Shown here one piece after another: positions 17,665 through 25,701 of a DNA stretch of 35,576 bases. Made by a program: the position numbers and the translations under genes. Numbering within the stretch: position 1 is the stretch's first letter; every line of letters begins with the position of its first letter. Under the pieces are notes generated by a model, which was not told the DNA's origin, did not search any database, and saw only the letters and a program-made list of their open reading frames with translations. Origin of the DNA: DASRJW01 sp964567755 (lineage in GTDB: Bacteria > Krumholzibacteriota > Krumholzibacteriia > G020349025); the NCBI GenBank assembly GCA_964567755.1, contig CAZMNW010000046.1:1-35576 (forward strand). Reading direction: 5' to 3'.

Positions 17665-20376
17665 ATGAACCTATTGCCGTTGGTTCTTCGTCGGGGGCTC
17701 CGCATTCGCTTCTGGATGGTGGTCCTTTGCAGTCTTGTAGCTGGCGAGGAAAGTCACGCTCAGGCTCCAGGTGCGAGCTTCTCCGGGATGGTACGGGACG
17801 AGCGTGGGCAGGCTGTGCCTGGCGCGGAGCTCACCTTTGTCAACACCGCGACCGGGTTTCGACGCGTCGCCCGTGCTCGCGACAACGGCACCTACTGGGT
17901 GGAGCAGCTGCAGCCGGGTCGATACACGCTCACCGTGCGCAAGGAAGGTTTTCAAGAACTGGAGATTCGGGATCTCGCCGCCGGGTTCGACCAGACGGTG
18001 ACGCTCAACCCCCAGCTCAAGTTGTTCATGGTGCAGGAAACGATCGAGGTGGTGGGAGAAGCGCCACTGATCGAAGTGACGCAGAGCGACCTCAGCAGCA
18101 CGATTCCTGCTGAAGTGGTGGAAAAGCTCGCCATCGATGCGCGCGACGTGCTGAACCTCGCCTACCTATCCCCGGGCGTGTTTCCGGCGCGGCGTGGCGG
18201 CGGGTACGATCAGATAACTGAGATCGGCGTCGGGCCCGACCAGGGCCAGGACACGATGGTCAACGTGGATGGGGGGAGCATCAACGACCCTGCGATCGGG
18301 TTCCCATTCAGCAGCGTGCCCATCGAGGCGGTCGAGGCCTTCGAGTTCTTGCCGCAGCGCTACAGCGCAGAGTACGGTGGCGGCAGCGGCGGCGTCATCA
18401 ACGTGTTGACGAAATCTGGAACCAATGAGTTCCACGGCAGTGCCTTCGGTTTCTTCCGGAACGAGAGTTTCGTAGCAGATGATTTCTTCGGTGGACAGGA
18501 AAATCCCTCGCATCGTGCCCAGTACGGATTCTCCTTCGGAGGCCCCATCCGCCAGGACGTCGCCCACTTTTTCGTGGCCTACGATGGCGCCGGCAGCACG
18601 CAGACGCAGACCGTGGACACCGGAGGAGCCAATCCAGCGATCGAGGGCCCGATCGACGTCGACATCAACCTCGATCGGGTGCTGGTCAGATTGGACGGAA
18701 GCCCGAACACCGCCAACCGATTAGGCGCGCGCTATGTATTCAGCTCGTACCGCGACCAATTCTTTTCCTACTTCCCGCCCGGGCTCACCGCGAGATCGGC
18801 CCGGGTGCGTACGGACGGGCCGGAGCATTCCCTGGTGCTTTCCCACGACTGGACGGGAAGCAGCGCGATCCAGAATCAATTCGTGGTCCACCTGCACCGG
18901 ATTGCTGTCGACTTGCAATCGACGGGGGAGGGATCGTTCGAAGAGAGACCGAGCTCGTATTCGGGCCGCGCCTTCTTCCTGCCGCAAGATCGCACCGATG
19001 ACCGGCTACAGTTCACGGACACCTTCTCCTACTACGTGCCGCAAGGGCAGGGTGGGCACCTGCTCAAGCTCGGGGCGGGAGCGGAAATCCTGGACATCGA
19101 TTTCCAGGCGCCGAACTTCGCGAACGGCTATTTCCTTTTCGAAACCGATACAGCCTTCGATTCGGCCGATCCGAGCACGTATCCGACATTGCTCATCCAA
19201 GGCACGCCCTTCGGAGGAAACCGGATGCAGCGCACATACTCAGTGTTCGCGAACGACGACTGGACTGCGACGTCGAGGCTGACGTTCAACCTGGGTGTGC
19301 GCTACGAGCTGAACGACGGCGCGCTCAACGAGAATGATCCGAGCCAGGTGCCGTACCTTCCACCTCCCGAACAAGATACGGACAATGTGAGCCCGCGGCT
19401 GGGCCTCGTCTACCAGGTGCGGAACGATGGTCGTCTGGTCGCGCGCGGGGGCTACGGGCGCCACTACACCCACGTTTGGGACTGGCTGTCCGACGCGGTG
19501 TTTCCCAACTCGCGGCTGGTCACCACGAACCCAGATTACCAGGGCTTCACCAACCCCAACGGCAGCAGCAGTGAGAGCGACGTATCCGTTCAGGGCACGG
19601 ATCCCGATATCGAGATACCGTACAGCGATCAGTTCTCGGGGGGCGTGGACTGGCAGTTCTTGGACGACTGGGCAGTGGCAGCGGACTACGTGGGCACTCG
19701 CGGCCATGGACAGATCGTCAACCTCGAGTCGAACCCGGTGGTCGACCAGACGACGGGGGAACGTCTCTACCCGGCGTATGGTTCGGTTCCGGCATTCGCC
19801 AGCATCGGAAGCTCCACCTACGATGGGCTCCAGGTGCATGTGCGCGGGCGCGGTGCATGGGGCGCGGCCGGGGTCTCTTACACGCTCTCCCGTGCACGGA
19901 ACGACCACGACTTCACCTTCGACTACGTGGTCCGTGAGAGCGATCTAGATGCGCGCGAGGGCGCGTCGCTCAACGATGCGCACCATCGTTTCGTCGCTTA
20001 CGGTGCAGCCAGTCTGCCATTGAACGTGACACTTGGAGGGACGGTGACCCTTTCCACGGCGCAGCCGTTCGACGCCAACACCGGTGAAGATCTGAACGGG
20101 GACGGGGATTTGGATCGTCTCGCCGGCGAAGAGAGAAACAGCAGGCGCGGCGATTCATACGCACGCGTGGACCTGCGTCTGGCATATGTGTTCCGTCTCG
20201 GGCAGACGCGGGTCGAGCCCACATTCGAGGTCTTCAACCTCTTCAACACCGAGAACATCGACCCCGACACCATCAACGGCAACATCCTGTCGCCGCTCTT
20301 CGGGACCGGCGGTACCACTCTCCATCCTCTGTACCAGCCGCTGCAGCTGCAACTGGGGGTGCGGTTCGGGATCTGA
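17665..20376 (+). CDS. Oar-like TonB-dependent receptor 1
   Basis: The protein has 903 residues. A signal peptide (MNLLPLVLRRGLRIRFWMVV then LCSLVAG, cut near SHAQ-A) leads into a carboxypeptidase-regulatory-like beta domain (about 35-115: GMVRDERGQAVPGAELTFVN, NGTYWVEQLQPGRYTLTV). A plug domain follows (about 125-260, with VDGGSINDP and the strand SAEYGGGSGGVINVLTKSG), then an outer-membrane beta barrel. The order matches the Oar family of TonB-dependent transporters, which move large substrates or adhesion factors; the substrate cannot be told. The barrel ends LQLQLGVRFGI with Phe third from the end rather than last. Kinase K1 starts 109 bp downstream on the same strand, so joint expression is possible, though a promoter-like site lies between them. 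Confidence 0.88.
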   Translation: MNLLPLVLRRGLRIRFWMVVLCSLVAGEESHAQAPGASFSGMVRDERGQAVPGAELTFVNTATGFRRVARARDNGTYWVEQLQPGRYTLTVRKEGFQELEIRDLAAGFDQTVTLNPQLKLFMVQETIEVVGEAPLIEVTQSDLSSTIPAEVVEKLAIDARDVLNLAYLSPGVFPARRGGGYDQITEIGVGPDQGQDTMVNVDGGSINDPAIGFPFSSVPIEAVEAFEFLPQRYSAEYGGGSGGVINVLTKSGTNEFHGSAFGFFRNESFVADDFFGGQENPSHRAQYGFSFGGPIRQDVAHFFVAYDGAGSTQTQTVDTGGANPAIEGPIDVDINLDRVLVRLDGSPNTANRLGARYVFSSYRDQFFSYFPPGLTARSARVRTDGPEHSLVLSHDWTGSSAIQNQFVVHLHRIAVDLQSTGEGSFEERPSSYSGRAFFLPQDRTDDRLQFTDTFSYYVPQGQGGHLLKLGAGAEILDIDFQAPNFANGYFLFETDTAFDSADPSTYPTLLIQGTPFGGNRMQRTYSVFANDDWTATSRLTFNLGVRYELNDGALNENDPSQVPYLPPPEQDTDNVSPRLGLVYQVRNDGRLVARGGYGRHYTHVWDWLSDAVFPNSRLVTTNPDYQGFTNPNGSSSESDVSVQGTDPDIEIPYSDQFSGGVDWQFLDDWAVAADYVGTRGHGQIVNLESNPVVDQTTGERLYPAYGSVPAFASIGSSTYDGLQVHVRGRGAWGAAGVSYTLSRARNDHDFTFDYVVRESDLDAREGASLNDAHHRFVAYGAASLPLNVTLGGTVTLSTAQPFDANTGEDLNGDGDLDRLAGEERNSRRGDSYARVDLRLAYVFRLGQTRVEPTFEVFNLFNTENIDPDTINGNILSPLFGTGGTTLHPLYQPLQLQLGVRFGI

Positions 20377-20388
20377 CGCGCCCTGCAT

Positions 20389-20409
20389 GTCGAGCTGTCG
20401 AGCTATACT
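20389..20409 (+). promoter_or_regulatory. Tandem octamer next to a -10-like TATACT, upstream of K1
   Basis: GTCGAGCT occurs twice head to tail (20389-20396 and 20397-20404) and runs directly into TATACT (20404-20409), 76 bp before the K1 start. No good -35 lies 17 bp upstream. It may be a promoter with a bound regulator, or chance. Confidence 0.3.
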
Positions 20410-20485
20410 TGCGGTTCGCGTGCGTGGCGTGAAGCGGCGGACGAAGCAGTGCCGGCGGGCCCATCCTGCCGACAGGAGATCCCGG

Positions 20486-22936
20486 ATGATCGGCCAACGG
20501 TTCTCTCACTATCGGATCGTCGAACGCGTCGGCGCCGGCGGCATGGGTGAGGTCTACCGTGCACGGGACGAGAACCTGAACCGGGACGTGGCGGTGAAGA
20601 TCCTGCCGCCCGGGACGCTGACGGACGAGCAGGCACGCAAGCGTTTCCGCAAAGAAGCACAGGCCCTCTCGCGTTTCAATCATCCACATATCGCGACGGT
20701 TCACGACTTCGCCTCCCAGGACGGGGTCGATTTCCTGGTCATGGAATACGTGGAGGGGACGACGCTCGCGGCGCGGCTCCGAGATGGAGCATTGCCGGTG
20801 AGCGAGGTGTGCAGGATGGGGATGGAGATTGGCGAGGCGCTGGAGGAGGCGCACGCGCACGGCATCGTGCATCGGGACTTGAAGCCCGCGAACGTGGCGT
20901 TGAACGCCAAGGGTCAGGTCAAGGTCCTCGATTTCGGTTTGGCGAAGGCATTGCGGCATGACTCGGAAGGCGTGACGACGGAGAGCTTGGTTCAAGGGCC
21001 GCAGATTGTGGGGACGCTGCCCTACATGTCGCCGGAACAGCTGCGGGGTGCGGAACTCGACCATCGCAGCGACCTGTATTCGCTGGGGGTGGTGCTGTAC
21101 GAGATGTCGACCGGGAGGCGGCCGTTCGAGAGCAAATCGTCACCGGAGTTGATGGCGGCGATTCTGACCGGCGAAGTGGAGTCGCCGCGCAGTCGCCAGC
21201 CAAATCTGCCGCGTGCGCTGGAGCATCTGGTGCTCCGGTGCCTGGAGAGGGATCCGGGACAGCGCTTTCAGACAGCCCGAGAGGTCGTGCACGCGCTTCG
21301 CCGCGTGAGCGGTGGGAGGTTGCAACTGTGGGCTCCGAGGCGCTTGTCTCGGAAGTGGGTGCTTCTGCCTGCCGGGCTCGTCACGATGATTGCGCTGGCG
21401 GTAGGATTCGATGTGGCAAGAGTGCAGGAGAAACTTTTCGGAGCGCCAGCAATGGGTGCGACGCTTCTCATCATGCCGCTCGAGGTGCGGGGCCAGGTGG
21501 AAGGTGCCGACTATGTCGGCCGTGCGTTCGCGGAGGCCATGGCCGTGAGCCTGGTTCAGAGAAAGGGCCTGTCGGTGCTGCCGGTGCCGGGCGCGGGAGA
21601 GCTGGAAGGGGCAAGTGTCATGGAGATCGTGGGATCGGCACGCACCCTAGGGGCCGGCTACGTGCTTCAGGGGTCGCTGACCCGAGAATCGGTGTCGGCG
21701 CGAGCGACGTTGAGTCTCGTCGATACGAGGAAGAAGCGGATCGTCTGGGGCACCGAGGCCGGAGTCATGGATGGGGAACTCTCGGCGATGGTTACGTTGC
21801 TCGCGGGCACGATCGCAGAGCGGCTCGGGGCGGCGCCTGAGACTCGGTACGACCACTTCCTCTATTCGGCGAAAAACTCCGAGATGGCTCGGTCGGTCGA
21901 GATGGCAGAGGTGCGGCAGGCGATCCGGGCGCACGATTTCGAACCCGCCCTGGCAGCGAGCGCACGCCTCATCGAGAGGTTTCCTGCCGAGCCTGACGCT
22001 CGAGCTCTGCGTGCAGCAGCGTTCGTCGAGGCCAAATATGCATCGCTCACCGCGACGCAGCGGCCCGATAAGAGCGATTTCGACGCCAACCTGAATGCTC
22101 TTCGCCAGCTCGATCCGCACTCCCCGTGGCTCGACGTGTTCCAGCTCTTGATGCTGAACTGGGAATTGCTCAGTCGGGAAGTTGGTGACGGGATGGCGAA
22201 GGTTCTGGCTCGAGACGACCTGACTCCCGCGGCTCGCGCTTTCGTCCTGGCATGGAGGGCGGAATTCGGCCCCATGGACGAAAGCGCCAAGACGACCTTC
22301 GCGTACCTGGAAGAAGCAGTGCGGCTCGACCCCACGAGCGACATCGGTTACCTCAACTACGTGTGGGCGCTGAATTGGCGCGGCCGTTTCGAGGCGGCGC
22401 TTGTTCGCGCGCGGCAGGCGTTGTCACTCAACCCAACCTGGTCGGCGCACCAGGTTCTCGGAAAGACTCTTATCTTTCTCGGGAGGTACGACGAGGCCGC
22501 GGACGCGTTGGTCCAAGCATGTGGGAACCAAGAGCACTGGGTTCCGTGCCAGCAGTACGGGTGGGCGCTCGGTCTGGCGGGAAGAACTGACGAGGCATTA
22601 TCTCTTCTTTCGAGTCTCTGCGAGAAGAGCGGCGAGTACTGCCCCCGCTACGCGATCGAGCTGGTGCGCGCCGGACGAAAAGCCGAGGCAGAGAAGGTGT
22701 TGCTCGCAGCCGACTTGTCTCCCCGTGACGATGTCGGACTGACCGCAGACTGGCTGTCGGCCTATCATGCGGTGAGCGGCAACCGTAGCGAGGCGCTGCG
22801 TGCGCTCCAACTCAACGTCGACCGCCGGCAGGAGCGCGGTCTGGAGATTCTGGGCGATCCGGATTACGTCTCGCTCCGGGGGTCCCCGGAGTTCGAGGCC
22901 ATCGTGATCGAGCTGCGGAAAAGGTGGGAGATGTAG
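20486..22936 (+). CDS. Ser/Thr kinase K1 with TolB-like domain and TPR repeats
   Basis: The protein has 816 residues from ATG at 20486, with AGGAG 7 nt upstream. Kinase motifs are complete: GAGGMGEV (16-23), Lys38, Glu57, HRDLKPAN (129-136), DFG (149-151) and GTLPYMSPEQL (176-186). One membrane helix lies about 291-313. Beyond it, about 323-460, is a TolB/FlgO-like alpha-beta domain (LGAGYVLQGSLTRESVSARA), then TPR-type helical repeats to the end. By the usual topology the kinase is cytoplasmic and the rest periplasmic. The open frame extends further upstream into the receptor 3' end, but that part is a shadow. K1 is the outlier of the set: its TolB-like domain is diverged and it lacks the C-terminal EFPAYLE tail of K2-K5. 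It follows Oar-like receptor 1. Confidence 0.93.
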   Translation: MIGQRFSHYRIVERVGAGGMGEVYRARDENLNRDVAVKILPPGTLTDEQARKRFRKEAQALSRFNHPHIATVHDFASQDGVDFLVMEYVEGTTLAARLRDGALPVSEVCRMGMEIGEALEEAHAHGIVHRDLKPANVALNAKGQVKVLDFGLAKALRHDSEGVTTESLVQGPQIVGTLPYMSPEQLRGAELDHRSDLYSLGVVLYEMSTGRRPFESKSSPELMAAILTGEVESPRSRQPNLPRALEHLVLRCLERDPGQRFQTAREVVHALRRVSGGRLQLWAPRRLSRKWVLLPAGLVTMIALAVGFDVARVQEKLFGAPAMGATLLIMPLEVRGQVEGADYVGRAFAEAMAVSLVQRKGLSVLPVPGAGELEGASVMEIVGSARTLGAGYVLQGSLTRESVSARATLSLVDTRKKRIVWGTEAGVMDGELSAMVTLLAGTIAERLGAAPETRYDHFLYSAKNSEMARSVEMAEVRQAIRAHDFEPALAASARLIERFPAEPDARALRAAAFVEAKYASLTATQRPDKSDFDANLNALRQLDPHSPWLDVFQLLMLNWELLSREVGDGMAKVLARDDLTPAARAFVLAWRAEFGPMDESAKTTFAYLEEAVRLDPTSDIGYLNYVWALNWRGRFEAALVRARQALSLNPTWSAHQVLGKTLIFLGRYDEAADALVQACGNQEHWVPCQQYGWALGLAGRTDEALSLLSSLCEKSGEYCPRYAIELVRAGRKAEAEKVLLAADLSPRDDVGLTADWLSAYHAVSGNRSEALRALQLNVDRRQERGLEILGDPDYVSLRGSPEFEAIVIELRKRWEM

Positions 22937-22949
22937 CTGCGATGGAGCT

Positions 22950-22979
22950 CTTCGAGGTCCGCCCGCGCGGGTCGCGAAG
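22950..22979. terminator. Candidate shared hairpin between convergent K1 and K2
   Basis: CTTCG (22950-22954) and CGAAG (22975-22979) flank the palindrome CCCGCGCGGG (22962-22971). It fills most of the 46-bp gap between two convergent stop codons, where a two-way terminator would be expected. There is no U run on either side. Confidence 0.3.
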
Positions 22980-22982
22980 TCT

Positions 22983-25448
22983 TCACCGTGGATGGGGTAG
23001 CCCGAACTCGGAACGCAGGTCGGCGAGCGGTGTCTCGAGGTATGCGGGGAACTCGCCCTGCGCGCGCGCCGCATCGAGCGTTGTGAGCAGCTCCTCGAAG
23101 TCGGGCTTCGCCGCCTCGGTGATGCGATCGAAGCGAGGATCGCCCCGCAGAACTCGAAACGGCGGGTACAGCATGAGCCAGTCGTAGAGAAGAAAAGGGC
23201 CGTGCGCGGCCATATGCTCCAGGACTTCGAGCGCGGCCGCAGTCTCTCCGCGTGCGGCGAGTAGCATGGCAAGCAATTCTTTGTGTTCGTGCAGCATTTT
23301 TCCCTCGAGAACCAGCAATCGATTCATCGCGGCTCGCCATTCCGTCTCGTTTCCCGATTGGACCAGGATCAGCTCGCGCAACTGATGGACGCGAGGAGAA
23401 TCGAAGCGGCCCGCGGTCACCATCGGTTCGAGGCGTGACGCCAGCGTGGACGCTTCTTCGGATCGTCCGAGTAGCACCAGCTGAAGCGCTTTGAACCAGA
23501 GAGCCACGGGCATGTCTGGCTCGAAGTCGAGGAGCCGATCGAGAATCGCAAGACCCTGCTCAGGACTGCGGAGCAGCCCGCTGTAGTGCGCCGCATGCCA
23601 GGAGGGCGCCTGGTAGAGGGGATCGAGACGCGACCCCGCGAGGTACGCCTGAAGCGCGAGGTGCATCGAACGCCATGCGAGTGCGTTGCCGAGGTTGTTG
23701 TGCAGCCAGGCATCACGCGGGGCGAGCGACGTGCCACGCAGCATCAAGGAAAGTGCAGCGAGCGGATTCTCCTCGTTGAGGTAGCGTAGCGCAGTCAAAC
23801 CACAAGCGCGGCCGTTGCGAGGATCGATCTCGAGCGCCTTTCGGGCCCAGGCTTCGATGTTGGGAAGGGGGTGGGGGAATCCAAACTGTTGCCTGAATGA
23901 ATACAATGTTCCGATCGCAGCGGCGGCATCGGCACGTTTTGGATCGAGGGCGAGTGCTTGTTGGAAGACGTCGAGGCCGCGCTCGAAGTCGGAGGATTCC
24001 CCGAGATTGTTGTAACGGCTGAGGTAGTACATGCCGCGTTGGAAGAGGATCTCGGCCTCCGAGTTCTCGAGCACAGTCTGAACAGGCTGTGTCCCAGGAC
24101 GTATCGAGCCACGCAAGCCTTCGGCCGCGGAGCGCACGAGATTCAGGAATTCTTGACGTGTACCGTCGTACTCGTGGCTCCAGAGCAGCCGGCGGGTCCC
24201 GGCATCCACAAGTTGCAGGCTGAGCATGAGGTTATCGGATTGCACCGTGACCGTGGAAAGGACAAGCGCACCGACACCATACGCCTTGGCGATCTTGTCC
24301 ACATCCCCACCGATTCTCTCGACCTCGAAGCTGGTTGGCGGCAGCTTGGTTTCTAAGTCCTCGATCTGCGTCAGGTAGGTGGAAAGCGTACGCGGGATGG
24401 CATCGGCGAAAAAGCGCTCGTCTTCGTCGCTGGCGAGTACTTCGCTCGGGAGGGCAAGGATGGAAGCGATGGGGCGGAGTTGCGCTCGTCCGAGAATCCG
24501 AGTTCGCACGCCCGCGACGTCGAAGCCGACGAGGGCGAGGAGGAGCATGCCGAGGGTGACTGCCACGATCACAGGCCAGTGCCGAGCCAGGTTTCTCTGC
24601 AGCAGGAAACCAAACGCGTCCGAGCCGGCGCGTTCGAGATCGAGACCGAGGTGGTGAGCCGAGCGATAGCGTCGAGCCGGGTCTTTTTCGAGACAATTGA
24701 GGATGACGTGCTCCAGCGCTTTCGGAACCTGGGTGTTGCGATGGCGAGGTGGCGACGGCGACGCGTGCAGAATATCGCCAATGAGAGCGCTCGCCAGTTC
24801 CTGCTCGAAGGGCCGCTTGCCGGTTGACATCTCGTAGAGACAAACGCCGAGGGCGTAGAGATCGCTCCGGTGATCAGCGGGCGCGCCCCGCAGCAGCTCC
24901 GGGGCCATATACGGCAGGGTGCCCACGAGGGCGGGAGATTCGGCCATGCTTTCGGTCGTCGTTGTCTCGGTGCTCGGTCGCAGCACCTTCGCCAGACCGA
25001 AGTCCAGCACCTTCACCTCACCCTTGAGCGTGAGGCCGATGTTCTTGGGCTTGAGATCCCGGTGCACGATGCCACGGTGGCGGGCCTCGTCGAGTGCCTC
25101 GGCGATCTCGCTGCCGATCCGCAGCGTTTCGTCCACGCTCAGAGGGCCGGCCGCCAGCCTCTCGGCGAGCGTCGTGCCTTCCACGTACTCCATGACCAGA
25201 AAGTCCACGTCGTCTTGGGTGTCGAAGTCATAGATGGTGGCGATGTGCGGGTGATTGAGCTGCGAGAGTGTTTCGGCTTCCTTGCGGAAGCGCCGGCGCG
25301 CCAGGTCGTCTGCGAGGGTGCCGGCGGGCAGGATCTTGATGGCGACGTCGCGTGGCAGATGCTCGTCGCGGGCGCGGTAGACCTCGCCCATCCCACCGGC
25401 GCCGATCCGCTCGGTGATGCGGTAGTGGGAAATCCTCCTGCCGATCAT
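22983..25448 (-). CDS. Ser/Thr kinase K2 with TolB-like domain and TPR repeats
   Basis: The protein has 821 residues. ATG at 25448 has GGAG 5 nt upstream and matches the MIG...SHYRI start of its paralogs; 32 further in-frame codons upstream are rejected. Kinase motifs: GAGGMGEV (16-23), Lys38, Glu57, HRDLKPKN (129-136), DFG (149-151), and GTLPYMAPELL where the paralogs have PEQL. A membrane helix lies near 290-310 (VIVAVTLGMLLLALVGFDV). A TolB/FlgO-like domain follows (FFADAIPRTLSTYLTQIEDL, YGVGALVLSTVTVQSDNLML), then FQRGMYYLSRYNN leads into TPR repeats (FQQALALDPKRADAAAAIG). The end carries the tail EFPAYLETPLADL. It likely senses an envelope signal through the TolB/TPR part. A promoter-like block lies 87 bp upstream. 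Confidence 0.93.
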   Translation of the reverse strand: MIGRRISHYRITERIGAGGMGEVYRARDEHLPRDVAIKILPAGTLADDLARRRFRKEAETLSQLNHPHIATIYDFDTQDDVDFLVMEYVEGTTLAERLAAGPLSVDETLRIGSEIAEALDEARHRGIVHRDLKPKNIGLTLKGEVKVLDFGLAKVLRPSTETTTTESMAESPALVGTLPYMAPELLRGAPADHRSDLYALGVCLYEMSTGKRPFEQELASALIGDILHASPSPPRHRNTQVPKALEHVILNCLEKDPARRYRSAHHLGLDLERAGSDAFGFLLQRNLARHWPVIVAVTLGMLLLALVGFDVAGVRTRILGRAQLRPIASILALPSEVLASDEDERFFADAIPRTLSTYLTQIEDLETKLPPTSFEVERIGGDVDKIAKAYGVGALVLSTVTVQSDNLMLSLQLVDAGTRRLLWSHEYDGTRQEFLNLVRSAAEGLRGSIRPGTQPVQTVLENSEAEILFQRGMYYLSRYNNLGESSDFERGLDVFQQALALDPKRADAAAAIGTLYSFRQQFGFPHPLPNIEAWARKALEIDPRNGRACGLTALRYLNEENPLAALSLMLRGTSLAPRDAWLHNNLGNALAWRSMHLALQAYLAGSRLDPLYQAPSWHAAHYSGLLRSPEQGLAILDRLLDFEPDMPVALWFKALQLVLLGRSEEASTLASRLEPMVTAGRFDSPRVHQLRELILVQSGNETEWRAAMNRLLVLEGKMLHEHKELLAMLLAARGETAAALEVLEHMAAHGPFLLYDWLMLYPPFRVLRGDPRFDRITEAAKPDFEELLTTLDAARAQGEFPAYLETPLADLRSEFGLPHPR

Positions 25449-25534
25449 CCCGGCTCCGAAGATTGTTCGCCGCACGGTCCCATCGGGTTCGCCGACTCGG
25501 TACGCGATTGTGTGGCTTCTCGATTCCCGAGGGC

Positions 25535-25565
25535 ATTCTGGCACCTTCGTCGAGCGAAGTCGACG
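25535..25565 (-). promoter_or_regulatory. Promoter-like block upstream of K2, shared with K4
   Basis: On the minus strand TCGACT (25563-25558), a 17-bp spacer, then CAGAAT (25540-25535) preceded by TGC as in an extended -10. I count 23 of 31 positions identical to the block upstream of K4, at nearly the same distance from the start codon (87 against 86 bp). An inverted repeat CGTCGA-gcgaag-TCGACG (25548-25565) covers its -35 side and might bind a regulator. Confidence 0.45.
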
Positions 25566-25701
25566 TGGTGTCTCCCTGGAGGACAGAGAGAATGCGATTT
25601 CACCGTGGCACTACCTCGGTAGATCTACTGGGAGACCGGGCTCCGGGAAGGGGTTTCGATCATCGTTCTGAGGCTGGATCGGTGAGAGGGAAGCAAGAGG
25701 C

